DNA from: Burkholderia sp. FERM BP-3421
Lineage (GTDB): Bacteria; Pseudomonadota; Gammaproteobacteria; Burkholderiales; Burkholderiaceae
Length of the DNA stretch: 64,000 nt
Assembly (NCBI RefSeq): GCF_028657905.1
Contig: NZ_CP117782.1
Coordinates: forward strand, 3,038,001 to 3,102,000
Reading direction: 5' to 3'
The notes beneath the pieces were generated by a model. It was not told the DNA's origin. It made no database searches and worked only from the letters and a program-made list of their open reading frames with translations. How positions within the stretch are numbered: position 1 is the stretch's first letter; the number at the start of each line of letters is the position of its first letter. Positions 16,850-25,502 of this stretch are shown in pieces. The position numbers were made by a program, and so were the translations under genes.

Positions 16850-17632
16850 ATGGACCACAACCGCCCACAGGACTGGAAAAACTACGAGGATTTCGCGGCC
16901 GGCATCGACGCCAACCGGCTGCCGCCGACCCAGGCGCTCGTCGGCCGCGCGTTCACGTTCGCGCTGCCCGACGGCGATTTCCACGCGCGCTTCATCGACG
17001 GCCATGCACTCGCCTGGCGTCGCGGCGACGCGAGCGACACCGACTGGTACGAGGCGATCGAGGTTGCCGCGTCGACCTATTTCGTCGACATCACGTTCCG
17101 CGGCCGCCCGCACGACGCGCTGACGCTGGTGTTCAGCACCGCGAGCGCGCGCGTGCTGGCCGTGCTGTCGACGATCCGCAGCCGCGAGGTCGCGGGCGCC
17201 GCGCCGCGCGTGGCGCAGACCTTCCTGGCCGGCACGCTGGCGGGCCAGCCCGCGCAGGGCGCGGCGCCCGCCGAGACGCGCGACCTGATCGGCGTGCGCA
17301 CGCTCAACGTGTACAGCCCGAACCACACCTACGAGCATACCTATCTGAGCAGCACGCGCTACTGCTGGCAGTGCCTCGTCGGCGAGCAGCGCGGGCACGG
17401 AGACGTCGATCTCGCGACCACCTGGAAGTTCGCGGACGACCTCTACCTGTTCACGTTCCGCGAATTCCTGATTCCGGTCGCGTCGGTGTTCGTCTTCAAC
17501 TTCCAGGCCGGCCGTTCGACCGGCAAGTTCCTCGGCGAGACGGGCGACGGCGCGATCGCGAACAATCCGGCCGGCTCGTTCATCCACAAGCTGTCCCACA
17601 CCGTCTACCCGACCGATGCCCAACCCGTCTGA
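16850..17632 (+). CDS. MoaF-family protein (MoaF N- and C-terminal domains)
   Basis: A 260-residue two-domain protein. Residues ~25-125 (LVGRAFTFALPDGDFHARFIDG, WYEAIEVAASTYFVDITFRG) fit the MoaF N-terminal lipocalin-like domain. Residues ~150-255 (RTLNVYSPNHTYEHTYLSSTRYCWQCLVGEQRG, WKFADDLYLFTFREFLIPVASVFVFN) fit the C-terminal one. Despite databases calling it a molybdopterin protein, MoaF was named from a monoamine-regulated operon; its reaction is not known to me. Its place between an SDR and an NTF2-like protein suggests an accessory or isomerase-like catabolic role. Confidence 0.8.
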   Translation: MDHNRPQDWKNYEDFAAGIDANRLPPTQALVGRAFTFALPDGDFHARFIDGHALAWRRGDASDTDWYEAIEVAASTYFVDITFRGRPHDALTLVFSTASARVLAVLSTIRSREVAGAAPRVAQTFLAGTLAGQPAQGAAPAETRDLIGVRTLNVYSPNHTYEHTYLSSTRYCWQCLVGEQRGHGDVDLATTWKFADDLYLFTFREFLIPVASVFVFNFQAGRSTGKFLGETGDGAIANNPAGSFIHKLSHTVYPTDAQPV

Positions 17633-17642
17633 GGAGCATGTG

Positions 17643-18035
17643 ATGCGCACGCCTTACCAGATCATCGCCGAACACTACGCGGCGTCCGACCGCCGCGACC
17701 TTGCGGCGATGATGGCTGACCTCGCGCCGGACATCGAATGGATCGAGATGGCGGGTTTTCCGTGCGCGGGCACCTACCGCAGCGCGGACGAGATCGTCCG
17801 CAACGTGTTCGCGCGGCTCGGCGCCGAGTGGGACGGCTACGCCTTCACGCTCGAATCGCTGCACGACGCGGGCGACACCGTGCTCGGCGTCGGCTGGTAC
17901 GCGGGCGCGCACAAGCTGACCGGCAAGGCGTTCCGCTGCCGGGTCGCGCACGTGTGGCGCGTCGAGGCGGGCCGCATCGTGCGCTTCGAGCAGTTCACCG
18001 ACACGCTGCTCGTCGCGCGCGCGACGGAGCCGTGA
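17643..18035 (+). CDS. SnoaL/NTF2-like protein
   Basis: A 130-residue protein with an NTF2-like cone fold. Indicators are the N-terminal helix (IIAEHYAASDRRDLAAMMADLAPDIEWIEMAG), the Y.G...I...VF loop, and the end FRCRVAHVWRVEAGRIVRFEQFTDT. Such proteins are often small isomerases, dehydratases or ligand carriers. GAGGAG a few bases ahead supports the start at 17643, 10 bases after the moaF stop; an upstream in-frame ATG lies inside moaF. Role in the pathway unknown. Confidence 0.8.
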   Translation: MRTPYQIIAEHYAASDRRDLAAMMADLAPDIEWIEMAGFPCAGTYRSADEIVRNVFARLGAEWDGYAFTLESLHDAGDTVLGVGWYAGAHKLTGKAFRCRVAHVWRVEAGRIVRFEQFTDTLLVARATEP

Positions 18036-18084
18036 GCGCCGCGCGCCGTTCATTTTCCGCACTTCCGCAAGCAAGGACCTCTTC

Positions 18085-19590
18085 ATGCAACTGGCCGAAC
18101 TCTCGACCCAGCACCAGCGTCAATCGGACTTTCTCGCGCGCCGCTCCTTCGGCAACTGGATCGACGGACGCGAGGTCGCGCCGCACTCGGCGCGCCATCT
18201 GAGCGTCATCGATCCGGCCACCGAGATGACGATCGCGGACGTCGCCGACAGCGACGCGCACGACATCGACGCGGCGGTGCGCGCCGCACGCCGCGCCTTC
18301 GAGGCCGACAGCTGGGCGAAGCTGCGCCCGGCCGACCGCGAGCGGCTGCTGCACGCGCTCGCCGAGCAGATCGAGCGGCACGCGGACGAGCTGGCCGCGC
18401 TGGAAACGCTCGAAACCGGCAAGCTCCTCGACGTCGCGCGCGCGATCGACGTATTCGGCGGCGCCGAGTTCGTGCGCTACATGGCGGGCTGGACCACCAA
18501 GATCGAAGGCTCGACGCTCGACACCTCGATCCCCGTCCCGCCGGGCACGGAATACTTCGCCTACACGAAGCGCGAGGCGGTCGGCGTGGTCGGCGCGATC
18601 GTGCCGTGGAATTTCCCGCTCGCGATCGCGCTGTGGAAGGTCGCGTCGGCGCTCGCGTGCGGCTGCACCGTGGTGCTCAAGCCGTCGGAGGAAACCCCGC
18701 TGACCGCGCTGCGGCTCGGCCAGCTCGCGCAGCAGGCGGGCCTGCCGCCCGGCGTGCTCAACATCGTCACGGGCAGCGGCGGGGAGGCGGGCGCGGCGCT
18801 CGTCGCGCACCCGGGCGTCGACAAGATCACTTTCACGGGCTCGGTCGAGGTCGGCAAGCGCATCGGGCATGTCGCGGTCGACCGGATGGCGCGCTTCACG
18901 CTCGAACTGGGCGGCAAGTCGCCGCTGATCATCTTCGACGATGCCGATCCCGAAGCAGCCGCGCAGGGCGCCGCGCAAGGCATCTTCTTCAACCAGGGGC
19001 AGGTGTGCACCGCGGGCTCGCGGGTCTACGTGCAAAAGCGCAGCTTCGAGCGGGTGGTCGCGGAACTCGCGGCGGCGGCCGAGCGGCTGCGCATCGGCTC
19101 GGGCTTCGATCCGCTCGCGCAGCTCGGCCCGCTCGTCTCGAAGGGCCATTTCGAGCGCGTGCTCGCCCATATCGCGCAGGCCCGGGAAGAGGGCGCGACA
19201 CTCGTCACGGGCGGCGAACGCGCGCTCGCGGGCGGCTATTTCGTGAAGCCGACCGTGTTCGTCGACACCGACGCGTCGATGCGCATCGTGCGCGAGGAGG
19301 TGTTCGGCCCGGTGGTGACCGTGATGCCGTTCGAGGACGCCGACGATGCGGTGCGGCTCGCGAACGGCTCGGACTTCGGGCTCGCGGCGAGCGTGTGGTC
19401 GCGCGACCTGTCGCGCGTGCACCGCATCGTGCCGCGCCTGAAGGCGGGCATCGTGTGGGTCAACACCCACAACATGCTCGACAGCAACCTGCCGTTCGGC
19501 GGGGTCCGGCAGTCCGGCTACGGACGCGAGCTGGGCCGTGCCGCGCTCGATCAGTTCACCGAACTGAAGTCGGTCTGCATCGCGCACTGA
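18085..19590 (+). CDS. NAD(P)-dependent aldehyde dehydrogenase, phenylacetaldehyde dehydrogenase-like
   Basis: A 501-residue ALDH. All key residues are visible: Asn176 in PWNF, Lys199 in LKPSEETP, Glu274 in LELGGKSP and the nucleophile Cys308 in FFNQGQVCTAGSR. The overall pattern (for example YFAYTKREAVGVVGAIVPWNFPL and the C-terminal PFGGVRQSGYGRELG) is closest to phenylacetaldehyde/betaine aldehyde dehydrogenases. It would oxidise the aldehyde made by the GMC or SDR enzyme to an acid. The gene lies 49 bases after the NTF2-like gene and 55 before the binding protein, as part of one transcription unit. Confidence 0.9.
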   Translation: MQLAELSTQHQRQSDFLARRSFGNWIDGREVAPHSARHLSVIDPATEMTIADVADSDAHDIDAAVRAARRAFEADSWAKLRPADRERLLHALAEQIERHADELAALETLETGKLLDVARAIDVFGGAEFVRYMAGWTTKIEGSTLDTSIPVPPGTEYFAYTKREAVGVVGAIVPWNFPLAIALWKVASALACGCTVVLKPSEETPLTALRLGQLAQQAGLPPGVLNIVTGSGGEAGAALVAHPGVDKITFTGSVEVGKRIGHVAVDRMARFTLELGGKSPLIIFDDADPEAAAQGAAQGIFFNQGQVCTAGSRVYVQKRSFERVVAELAAAAERLRIGSGFDPLAQLGPLVSKGHFERVLAHIAQAREEGATLVTGGERALAGGYFVKPTVFVDTDASMRIVREEVFGPVVTVMPFEDADDAVRLANGSDFGLAASVWSRDLSRVHRIVPRLKAGIVWVNTHNMLDSNLPFGGVRQSGYGRELGRAALDQFTELKSVCIAH

Positions 19591-19645
19591 CGCACGCGGC
19601 GGGCACGCATCCCGCCGCCGACAACAACGTCCATCAGGAGACACC

Positions 19646-20905
19646 ATGAAGCCGTTTTCCCCCCTCACGACACGCCGGCTCGCGCTCGCGCTGGCCGGCG
19701 CGGCCGGGCTGCTCGCGCTGCCGGCCGCGCACGCGCAGAGTTGCGGCCAGTCGACCGGCAAGCCGGCCGGCGGCGCGCCGATCCCGATCGGCGCGATCGT
19801 CGGCAAGACCGGTCCGGACGATTTCAGTTCGTCCGCGCAGGCGGCCGCCGCGTATTTCAAGTGCGTGAACGCGAACGGCGGGATTCACGGCCGGCCGATC
19901 CAGTACCTGGTCGAGGACGACCAGTGGAACCCGGAAACCGCCTCGCAGGTCGCGTCGAAGCTCGTGCGCGACCGCAAGGTGCTCGCGCTCGCGGGCAACG
20001 CGAGCTTCGTCGAATGCGGCGCGAACGCGAAGTTCTACGAGCAGGAGAACGTGATCGCGATCGCCGGCGTGGGCGTGCCGCGCGAATGCTATTTCGCGCG
20101 CAACTACGTGCCGCTCAACATGGGGCCGCGCCTGTCGATGACCCAGGTGGCGCTGTACGCGAAGCAGCAGTACAAGGCGACCCGCATGGTCTGCATCGCG
20201 CCGAACATCCCGAGCCTCGGCCGCTGGTCCTGCGAGGGCCCGACGCTGTGGGGCAAGCAGAACGGCGTGACGGTCGACACGATCGTGATGGATCCGGATT
20301 CCGCCGATCCGACCTCGGTCGTGCTGCAGGCGGCCTCGAAGAACCCGCAGGCGATCCTGCTCGGCTTGCCGAAGGGGCTCATGGTGCCGATCCTCGCGGC
20401 GGCCGAGCAGCAGAACCTCGGCAAGCGGATCTATTTCGTGTCGGCGGCGTCCGGCTACGACCTCGGCGTGCCGAAGGCGATCGGGCCGTACTGGCAGGGC
20501 AATTTCGACGTCAACCTCGAATTCCAGCCGCTCGACGCGACCACGCCCGACAACCGCAACTGGCTCGCGGTGATGAACCGCTACGGCGACCCGAAGAACC
20601 CGCGCGACACCTTCTCGCAGGCCGGCTACCTCGCCGCGCGGCTCGTCGCCGACACGCTGCTCAAGCTGCCCGCCGACCAGCTCGACCGCGCCCACGTGAG
20701 CGCCGCGCTGCGCGACGTGAAGGACTTCCGCAGCGACATCCTGTGCGAGCCGTTCTATGTCGGCGCGGGCGCGCGCCACAACGCGAACCACGCGGGACGG
20801 GTCGCGCAGTCGACCGGCTCGGGCTGGAAGACGGTGTCGACCTGCCAGTCCGTCGACGATCCGCAACTGGCCGACCTCCGCGCGACCGAACCGAAGGCGC
20901 ATTGA
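19646..20905 (+). CDS. Periplasmic substrate-binding protein of the Liv-type importer
   Basis: A 419-residue type-1 periplasmic binding protein with a signal peptide (RRLALALAGAAGLLALPAAHA). The mature part starts QSCGQSTGKPAGGAPIPIGAIVGKTGP, followed by AYFKCVNANGGIHGRPIQYLVEDDQWNPETA. Several Cys residues (SCGQ, VECGAN, PRECYF, SLGRWSCEG) suggest disulphides, as in some Liv-type proteins for aromatic or unusual ligands. AGGAGA precedes the start. It is directly followed by the two permeases and two ATPases, so this is a complete importer. Confidence 0.88.
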   Translation: MKPFSPLTTRRLALALAGAAGLLALPAAHAQSCGQSTGKPAGGAPIPIGAIVGKTGPDDFSSSAQAAAAYFKCVNANGGIHGRPIQYLVEDDQWNPETASQVASKLVRDRKVLALAGNASFVECGANAKFYEQENVIAIAGVGVPRECYFARNYVPLNMGPRLSMTQVALYAKQQYKATRMVCIAPNIPSLGRWSCEGPTLWGKQNGVTVDTIVMDPDSADPTSVVLQAASKNPQAILLGLPKGLMVPILAAAEQQNLGKRIYFVSAASGYDLGVPKAIGPYWQGNFDVNLEFQPLDATTPDNRNWLAVMNRYGDPKNPRDTFSQAGYLAARLVADTLLKLPADQLDRAHVSAALRDVKDFRSDILCEPFYVGAGARHNANHAGRVAQSTGSGWKTVSTCQSVDDPQLADLRATEPKAH

Positions 20906-20909
20906 TGCC

Positions 20910-21788
20910 ATGAGCTTCCTCGACTTCGTTCCCTACCTCGTGTCCGGGCTCGGCGTGGGCGCGGTCTACGCGCTGTCGGGCGTGGGCCTCGTCGTGCTGT
21001 ACCGCGCGTCCGGCGTGCTGAACTTCGCGTTCGGCGCGATGGGCGCGACGGGCGCTTATGTCGCGGCGGCCTGTCTCGACGCCGGCTATCCGCAGGTGCT
21101 CGCGTGGTGCGCGGCGGTCGCCGCGGCGACCGCGACCTCGCTCGTCTACGGCCTCGTGCTCGCGCCGCGCCTCGCGGCGCGCGACCGGGTGGTGCGCAGC
21201 GTCGCGACGCTCGGCTTCGCGCTGATGCTGCTCGGCTTTTGCGAGTGGTACTGGGGCGACACGCCGCGCCGCCTGGTGCTGCCGACCGACGCGCAGGCGC
21301 TCGACTTCGGCGACGTGCGCTTCACCTACACGCGCCTCGTCGGCCTCGCGCTCGCGTTCGCGATGATGGCCGCGATCGGCGTGCTGCTCGCGCGCACCCG
21401 GCTCGGCCTGCAGATGCGCGCGCTCGCGAACCAGCGCGACCTGAGCGCGCTGCTCGGGATCCGCGTGCTGCGCGTCGACGCCGCCGCCTGGGTGATCTCC
21501 GGCGTGTTCGCGGGCATCACCGGTCTGCTGCTCGCGAACCTCGTGCGCCTGCAGGCGGCCGTGCTGACCTTCCTCGTGATCCCGGCCTTCGCGGCGGCCA
21601 TCGTCGGCCGGCTGTCGTCGCTGCCGGCGACCGTCGCGGCCGGCGTCGCGATCGGGCTCGCCGAGGCGCTCGCGATCACGGTGCCGGGCTTCGCCGAATA
21701 CCGCAGCGCGACGCCGTTCCTGATCGCGCTCGTCGCGATGCTGTTCATCGGTTCCACCTCGGGCGGCTCGGCCGCGAACGCATCATGA
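20910..21788 (+). CDS. LivH-like branched-chain/aromatic ABC permease
   Basis: A 292-residue integral membrane protein, the LivH member of the importer. The start FVPYLVSGLGVGAVYALSGVGLVVLYRASGVLNFAFGAMG is the classic LivH opening, and about eight membrane helices follow. The EAA-like loop ALANQRDLSALLGIRVLRVDAAAWVISGVFAGITG contacts the ATPase. The start is at 20910; an ATG five bases earlier meets a stop at once. It overlaps the LivM gene by four bases. Confidence 0.88.
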   Translation: MSFLDFVPYLVSGLGVGAVYALSGVGLVVLYRASGVLNFAFGAMGATGAYVAAACLDAGYPQVLAWCAAVAAATATSLVYGLVLAPRLAARDRVVRSVATLGFALMLLGFCEWYWGDTPRRLVLPTDAQALDFGDVRFTYTRLVGLALAFAMMAAIGVLLARTRLGLQMRALANQRDLSALLGIRVLRVDAAAWVISGVFAGITGLLLANLVRLQAAVLTFLVIPAFAAAIVGRLSSLPATVAAGVAIGLAEALAITVPGFAEYRSATPFLIALVAMLFIGSTSGGSAANAS

Positions 21789-22837
21789 AACTGTCCTCCG
21801 TGTTACCGGGCCCCACGCAGGCCGCCGCTGCCGCGCCGCGTCCGGCGGGCAACCGGCGGCCGCTCGTCGCGATGCTCGGCACGCTCGCGCTGCTGGCGCT
21901 CGCCGTGCCGCTGCTGGCCGACGCCTACTGGCTCAAGACCCTGACCTCCGCGCTGATCCTCGGCATCGCCGCAGCCGGCGTCGCGATGCTGTACCGCCAG
22001 CTCGGGCTCGTGTGCCTGTCGCAGTACGCACTGCTCGGCGTCGGCGGCTGGGTCGCGCTGCGCCTCGCGCATCTCGGCGCGCCGTTCGAGCTGTGCGTGC
22101 TGGCGGGCGGCCTCGCGGGCAGCGTGCTCGGCATGATCGCGGGGCTCCCGGCGCTGCGTCTGCGCGGCCTCTATCTCGCGCTCGTCACGCTGATGATGGC
22201 GGGCGGCTTTCAGGTGATGGTCAGCGCGATCGGCTTTCCGGACGGCGGCGACGGCTTCACCGGCCATCTCGCGTTCGGCGCGCGTCAGATGATGGCGCGC
22301 CCGCCGCTCGGCCAGGGCGACGCCGCGTACTTCCGCTACGTCGCCGCCTGGGCCGCGCTCGCCTTCGCGCTGCTCGAACTGCACCGGCGCGCGAAGGCGG
22401 GGCGCTCGTGGGCGCTGATCCGGCGCGGCGAGACCACGGCGCTCGCCGCCGGGGTCAACATCGTGCTCTACCAGACCTGGGCCTTCGGCCTCGCGGGCCT
22501 GCTCGCGGGCCTGGCGGGCGGCCTGCTCGCCGGCAGCGTCGGCCAGCTCGACGGGCGCGCGTTCGCCGCGTCCGAATCCGTGCTGCTGTTCGCGCTGACG
22601 GTGGTGGGCGGGGTCTATCACTGGTTCGGCGCGCTGCTGGCGGGCCTGCTGCTGCGCGCGGTGCCGGCGCTGCTCACCGATTTCGGCGTGAACGGCTATC
22701 TCGCGATGATCTTCTTCGGTGCGGCGCTGCTGCATGCGTTCGTCACCGCACCGGCCGGCATCGCGGGCCAGCTCGCGGGGCTCGCCGCGCGCGTCGGCGC
22801 ATGGCGGAGCGCGCGCGGCCACGGAGGCGCGCGATGA
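21785..22837 (+). CDS. LivM-like ABC permease
   Basis: A 350-residue permease of the LivM type, with ~25 polar residues before the first helix and then about ten hydrophobic segments. Family signatures include LGLVCLSQYALLGVGGWVA, LPALRLRGLYLALVTLMMAGGFQ and TVVGGVYHWFGALLAGLLLRAVP. It forms the membrane channel with LivH. ATGA overlaps at both ends couple it to the genes before and after. Confidence 0.87.
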   Translation: MKLSSVLPGPTQAAAAAPRPAGNRRPLVAMLGTLALLALAVPLLADAYWLKTLTSALILGIAAAGVAMLYRQLGLVCLSQYALLGVGGWVALRLAHLGAPFELCVLAGGLAGSVLGMIAGLPALRLRGLYLALVTLMMAGGFQVMVSAIGFPDGGDGFTGHLAFGARQMMARPPLGQGDAAYFRYVAAWAALAFALLELHRRAKAGRSWALIRRGETTALAAGVNIVLYQTWAFGLAGLLAGLAGGLLAGSVGQLDGRAFAASESVLLFALTVVGGVYHWFGALLAGLLLRAVPALLTDFGVNGYLAMIFFGAALLHAFVTAPAGIAGQLAGLAARVGAWRSARGHGGAR

Positions 22838-23556
22838 TCGAGATCTCGAACCTGACCGTGCAGTTCGGCGGCACGCGCGTGCTCGACGCGCTCGACGCGA
22901 CGCTCGCCGCGCCCGTGTGCGGGCTGATCGGCCCGAACGGCGCGGGCAAGACGACCCTGCTCAACGTGCTGAGCGGCTTCCTGCGGCCGCGCGCGGGCCG
23001 CATCGCGCTCGACGGCCGGCCGCTGCTCGACCTGAGCGTCACGCAGCGCGTGCGCGCCGGCGTGCGCCGCACCTTCCAGACCGAGCAGATCGTCGAGGAC
23101 CTGAGCGTGCACGACAACGTGCTGGCGCTCGCCGAGCACGTGATGCCGCCCGCCGCCGCGCGCGACGACGCCGCGCGCGCGCTCGAACAGGTCGGCCTGG
23201 CGGACGTCGCGGCGCTGCCGGGCGCCGCGCTGAACCTGTATCAGCGACGCCTGCTGGAGCTGGCCAAGGCGCTCGTCGGCGCGCCGCGCCTGCTGCTGCT
23301 CGACGAGCCGGGCGCGGGCCTCACTGAGGCCGAGGCGGGCCGCCTGCGCGAGCTGGTGTGCGCGATTCCCGACACGAACGGCGCGCAGGTGCTGCTGATC
23401 GACCACGACGTCGACCTGATCGCGGCGACCTGCACGGAAACCCTGGTGCTGGATTTCGGCCGGCGGCTCGCGCTCGGCCCGACGCGCGCGGTGCTCGACG
23501 ACCCGCAGGTGCGCAGCGCCTATCTCGGCAAGGAGTACGACGAACATGCGGCTTGA
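22834..23556 (+). CDS. LivG-like ABC transporter ATPase with degenerate signature motif
   Basis: A 240-residue ATP-binding subunit. Walker A is GPNGAGKTT (residues 33-41), the Q-loop is in RRTFQTEQIVEDLSVHDNVL, Walker B is LLLLDEPGAGL and the switch His is in LLIDHDVDLI. The ABC signature is unusual: NLYQRRLLELAKAL stands where LivG proteins have a SYGQ or SGGQ type motif. The importer's other ATPase has a normal LSGGQ. Because each nucleotide site pairs Walker A of one subunit with the signature of the other, this suggests one degenerate site. It overlaps the livM stop by four bases. Confidence 0.87.
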   Translation: MIEISNLTVQFGGTRVLDALDATLAAPVCGLIGPNGAGKTTLLNVLSGFLRPRAGRIALDGRPLLDLSVTQRVRAGVRRTFQTEQIVEDLSVHDNVLALAEHVMPPAAARDDAARALEQVGLADVAALPGAALNLYQRRLLELAKALVGAPRLLLLDEPGAGLTEAEAGRLRELVCAIPDTNGAQVLLIDHDVDLIAATCTETLVLDFGRRLALGPTRAVLDDPQVRSAYLGKEYDEHAA

Positions 23557-24265
23557 AGCGAAGGATCTGGTCGTGCACCGCGCGGGCAAGCCGGTGCTGC
23601 ACGGCGTATCGGTGCAGGTCGCGCCGGGGCGGGTGACGGCGCTCGTCGGCGCGAACGGCGCGGGCAAGTCGACGCTCGTGATGAGCCTCGTGGGCGCGCT
23701 GCCGGTGAGCGCGGGCGAGGTGCGCCTCGACGGCGCGCCGCTCGGCGCCGCGCGGCCCGAGACGGTGCGCCGGCGCGGCGTCGCGGTGGTGCCAGAAGGG
23801 CACCGCGTGCTCGGCGAGCTGTCGGTGCTCGACAACCTGCGCGCGGCGGGGGCGTTCCTGCCCGCGCGACGCCTCGACGACGGGATCGAACGCGTGCTCG
23901 CGATCTTCCCCGAACTGAAGGCGAAGCTCGGCGCGCGCAGCCGCGACCTGTCGGGCGGGCAGAAGCAGATGGTGTGCGTCTCGCAGGCGCTCGTCGGCGC
24001 GCCGCACACGCTGTTGATCGACGAGCTGTCGCTCGGGCTCGCGCCCGCGGTGACGAAGCGGCTCGCGCAGGTCGTCGCGCGGATTGCCGAGGAAGGGGTC
24101 GGGGTGCTGCTGATCGAGCAGTTCACGACGATCGCGCTGGCGCTCGCGACCGATGCCTACGTGCTCGAACGCGGCCGGGTCGCGTTCGCGGGCGCGGCGC
24201 GCACGCTGCGCGAGCGGCCCGAGATCCTGCACGGCAGCTACCTCGCGTCGAAGCCCGCGGCGTGA
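23546..24265 (+). CDS. LivF-like ABC transporter ATPase
   Basis: A 239-residue ATP-binding subunit of the same importer. Walker A is GANGAGKS, the signature is RDLSGGQKQMVCVSQAL, Walker B is LLIDELSLGLAP and the switch His is replaced by Gln in LLIEQFTTIALALA, as is usual in LivF. It overlaps the livG end by 11 bases. It is the last gene of the cluster and runs into a hairpin shared with the convergent regulator gene. Confidence 0.88.
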   Translation: MRLEAKDLVVHRAGKPVLHGVSVQVAPGRVTALVGANGAGKSTLVMSLVGALPVSAGEVRLDGAPLGAARPETVRRRGVAVVPEGHRVLGELSVLDNLRAAGAFLPARRLDDGIERVLAIFPELKAKLGARSRDLSGGQKQMVCVSQALVGAPHTLLIDELSLGLAPAVTKRLAQVVARIAEEGVGVLLIEQFTTIALALATDAYVLERGRVAFAGAARTLRERPEILHGSYLASKPAA

Positions 24266-24271
24266 GCGTCG

Positions 24272-24304
24272 CGCGCCGCGCGGGCTCACCGCTCGCGCGG
24301 CGCG
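24272..24304. terminator. GC hairpin between convergent importer and regulator genes
   Basis: A perfect 11-bp inverted repeat (CGCGCCGCGCG / CGCGCGGCGCG) with an 11-base loop fills the space between the livF-like stop and the regulator stop. There is no T-tract, so it may be a weak or factor-assisted terminator serving both sides. Confidence 0.55.
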
Positions 24305-25264
24305 TCAGGCGGCCGCGCGCTGCCGCACGAATTCGCGCGGCGTCATGCCGTAGCGCGACTTGAAGCTCCGGCAGAAGTGCGCGCTGCTGCTGAAGCCCCA
24401 GCTGAACGCGATGTCGGAGATGGCGGGCTTCGCGCCGCGCGCGTGGTCGAGCGCCTCCTTGCAGCGTTCGAGGCGACTGAGCCAGATGTAGCGGTCGATC
24501 GTCACGCCCTCGTCCTCGAAGATCCGGTGCAGGTAGCGCTTCGAGCAGCGCAGCGCGGCCGCGATCTGGTCGAGCGACAGGTCGGCGTCGGCGAGGTGGC
24601 CGTGGATGTACTGCTTCACGCGCACGCGCAGCACGGCGGGCAGGGTGACGGGCGCGCCCTGCGCGTCTTTCTGGGCAGTCAGCGTCGACACGATCAACCC
24701 CAGGATGGTTTCGGACAGCGCGTTGCCGGTCGCGCCGGGCAGCGACGGCAGCTGTTCCGACAGCGAGACGAGGAACGACGAGAGCAGCGAGAACAGGCCC
24801 TTCAACTCGAACTCGCGCGCCTCGGAGGTGTGCAGGTCGGGCACCGCGAAGCCGCCGAGCTGGCGACGCGGGATCTGGATCGCGAGCTGGCGGACCCGCG
24901 TCAGGTTCGAGATGCTGTAGGGCACCTTGGGGTCGTAGAGGCTCCAGTCGCCCGCGTGCAGCCTGAACACGCGGCCGCGCTGTTCGATCTCGCTCGTGCC
25001 GCTCAGCTGCAGGATCAGCTTGAAGTAATCGGAGCCGTGGTCGTGCAGCGCCGCGAGCGGCCGCACGATCTGGTGCGCGGGCGCGGCGATCGTGAAGACG
25101 CGCATCGGGCCGATCTCGTACTGGCCGAGCTGCGCGTCGAACGCATCGGTGTCGTCGCAGCGCGCATCGAGCCCGCCGAAATACTGCGTGACGACGCGGC
25201 CCCAGGCGCGGCCGCGGGACGCGGGCGATTCGCCCGCCGTCGTGAAGAATCTGCCATTCACCAT
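24305..25264 (-). CDS. AraC-family regulator, FeaR-like
   Basis: A 319-residue regulator. The N-terminal ~200 residues form an AraC-binding-like ligand domain (FGGLDARCDD..FDAQLGQYEIGPMRVFTIAAPAHQIVR). The last ~100 hold two helix-turn-helix units (LSLDQIAAALRCSKRYLHRIFEDEG and ISDIAFSWGFSSSAHFCRSFKSRYGMTPREF). The layout is that of FeaR-type activators, which control aromatic-amine-derived aldehyde catabolism. AAGGAG places the start at 25264. The divergent 5' region (25265-25350) is AT-rich. It is probably the activator of the convergent catabolic cluster. Confidence 0.87.
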   Translation of the reverse strand: MVNGRFFTTAGESPASRGRAWGRVVTQYFGGLDARCDDTDAFDAQLGQYEIGPMRVFTIAAPAHQIVRPLAALHDHGSDYFKLILQLSGTSEIEQRGRVFRLHAGDWSLYDPKVPYSISNLTRVRQLAIQIPRRQLGGFAVPDLHTSEAREFELKGLFSLLSSFLVSLSEQLPSLPGATGNALSETILGLIVSTLTAQKDAQGAPVTLPAVLRVRVKQYIHGHLADADLSLDQIAAALRCSKRYLHRIFEDEGVTIDRYIWLSRLERCKEALDHARGAKPAISDIAFSWGFSSSAHFCRSFKSRYGMTPREFVRQRAAA

Positions 25265-25446
25265 CTGCTCCTTGCGAGAATCCGACGGGGCCGGATCGGG
25301 ACAGCGGCATCCGGCATGCATGCCGGATATAGTTAGCATATTAAATATCAATCGACTGGAAAATCCGGTTTACTCCCGAACCGCGCCGGATGCGAATCCG
25401 CGCGCCGCGCGTCGGGCGATCGTCAGAATCCCGAAGCAAACGGCGT

Positions 25447-25481
25447 GCGGCCCGGCCGCGCATCGCGCGGGACCGGGCCGC
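25447..25481 (-). terminator. Probable terminator of the porin gene
   Basis: Inverted repeat GCGGCCCGG / CCGGGCCGC, 9 bp perfect, about 20 bases beyond the porin stop. The following minus-strand sequence has only a short TTTG stretch, so strength is uncertain. Confidence 0.5.
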
Positions 25482-25502
25482 CGATAAACCGGGCAGGGCC
25501 GT

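Noticed and set aside
14336..17650. Frame of over 1000 codons antisense to the GMC, SDR and MoaF genes
   Set aside because: Composition is typical of an antisense shadow in GC-rich DNA; no signature, and the three plus-strand genes are well supported.
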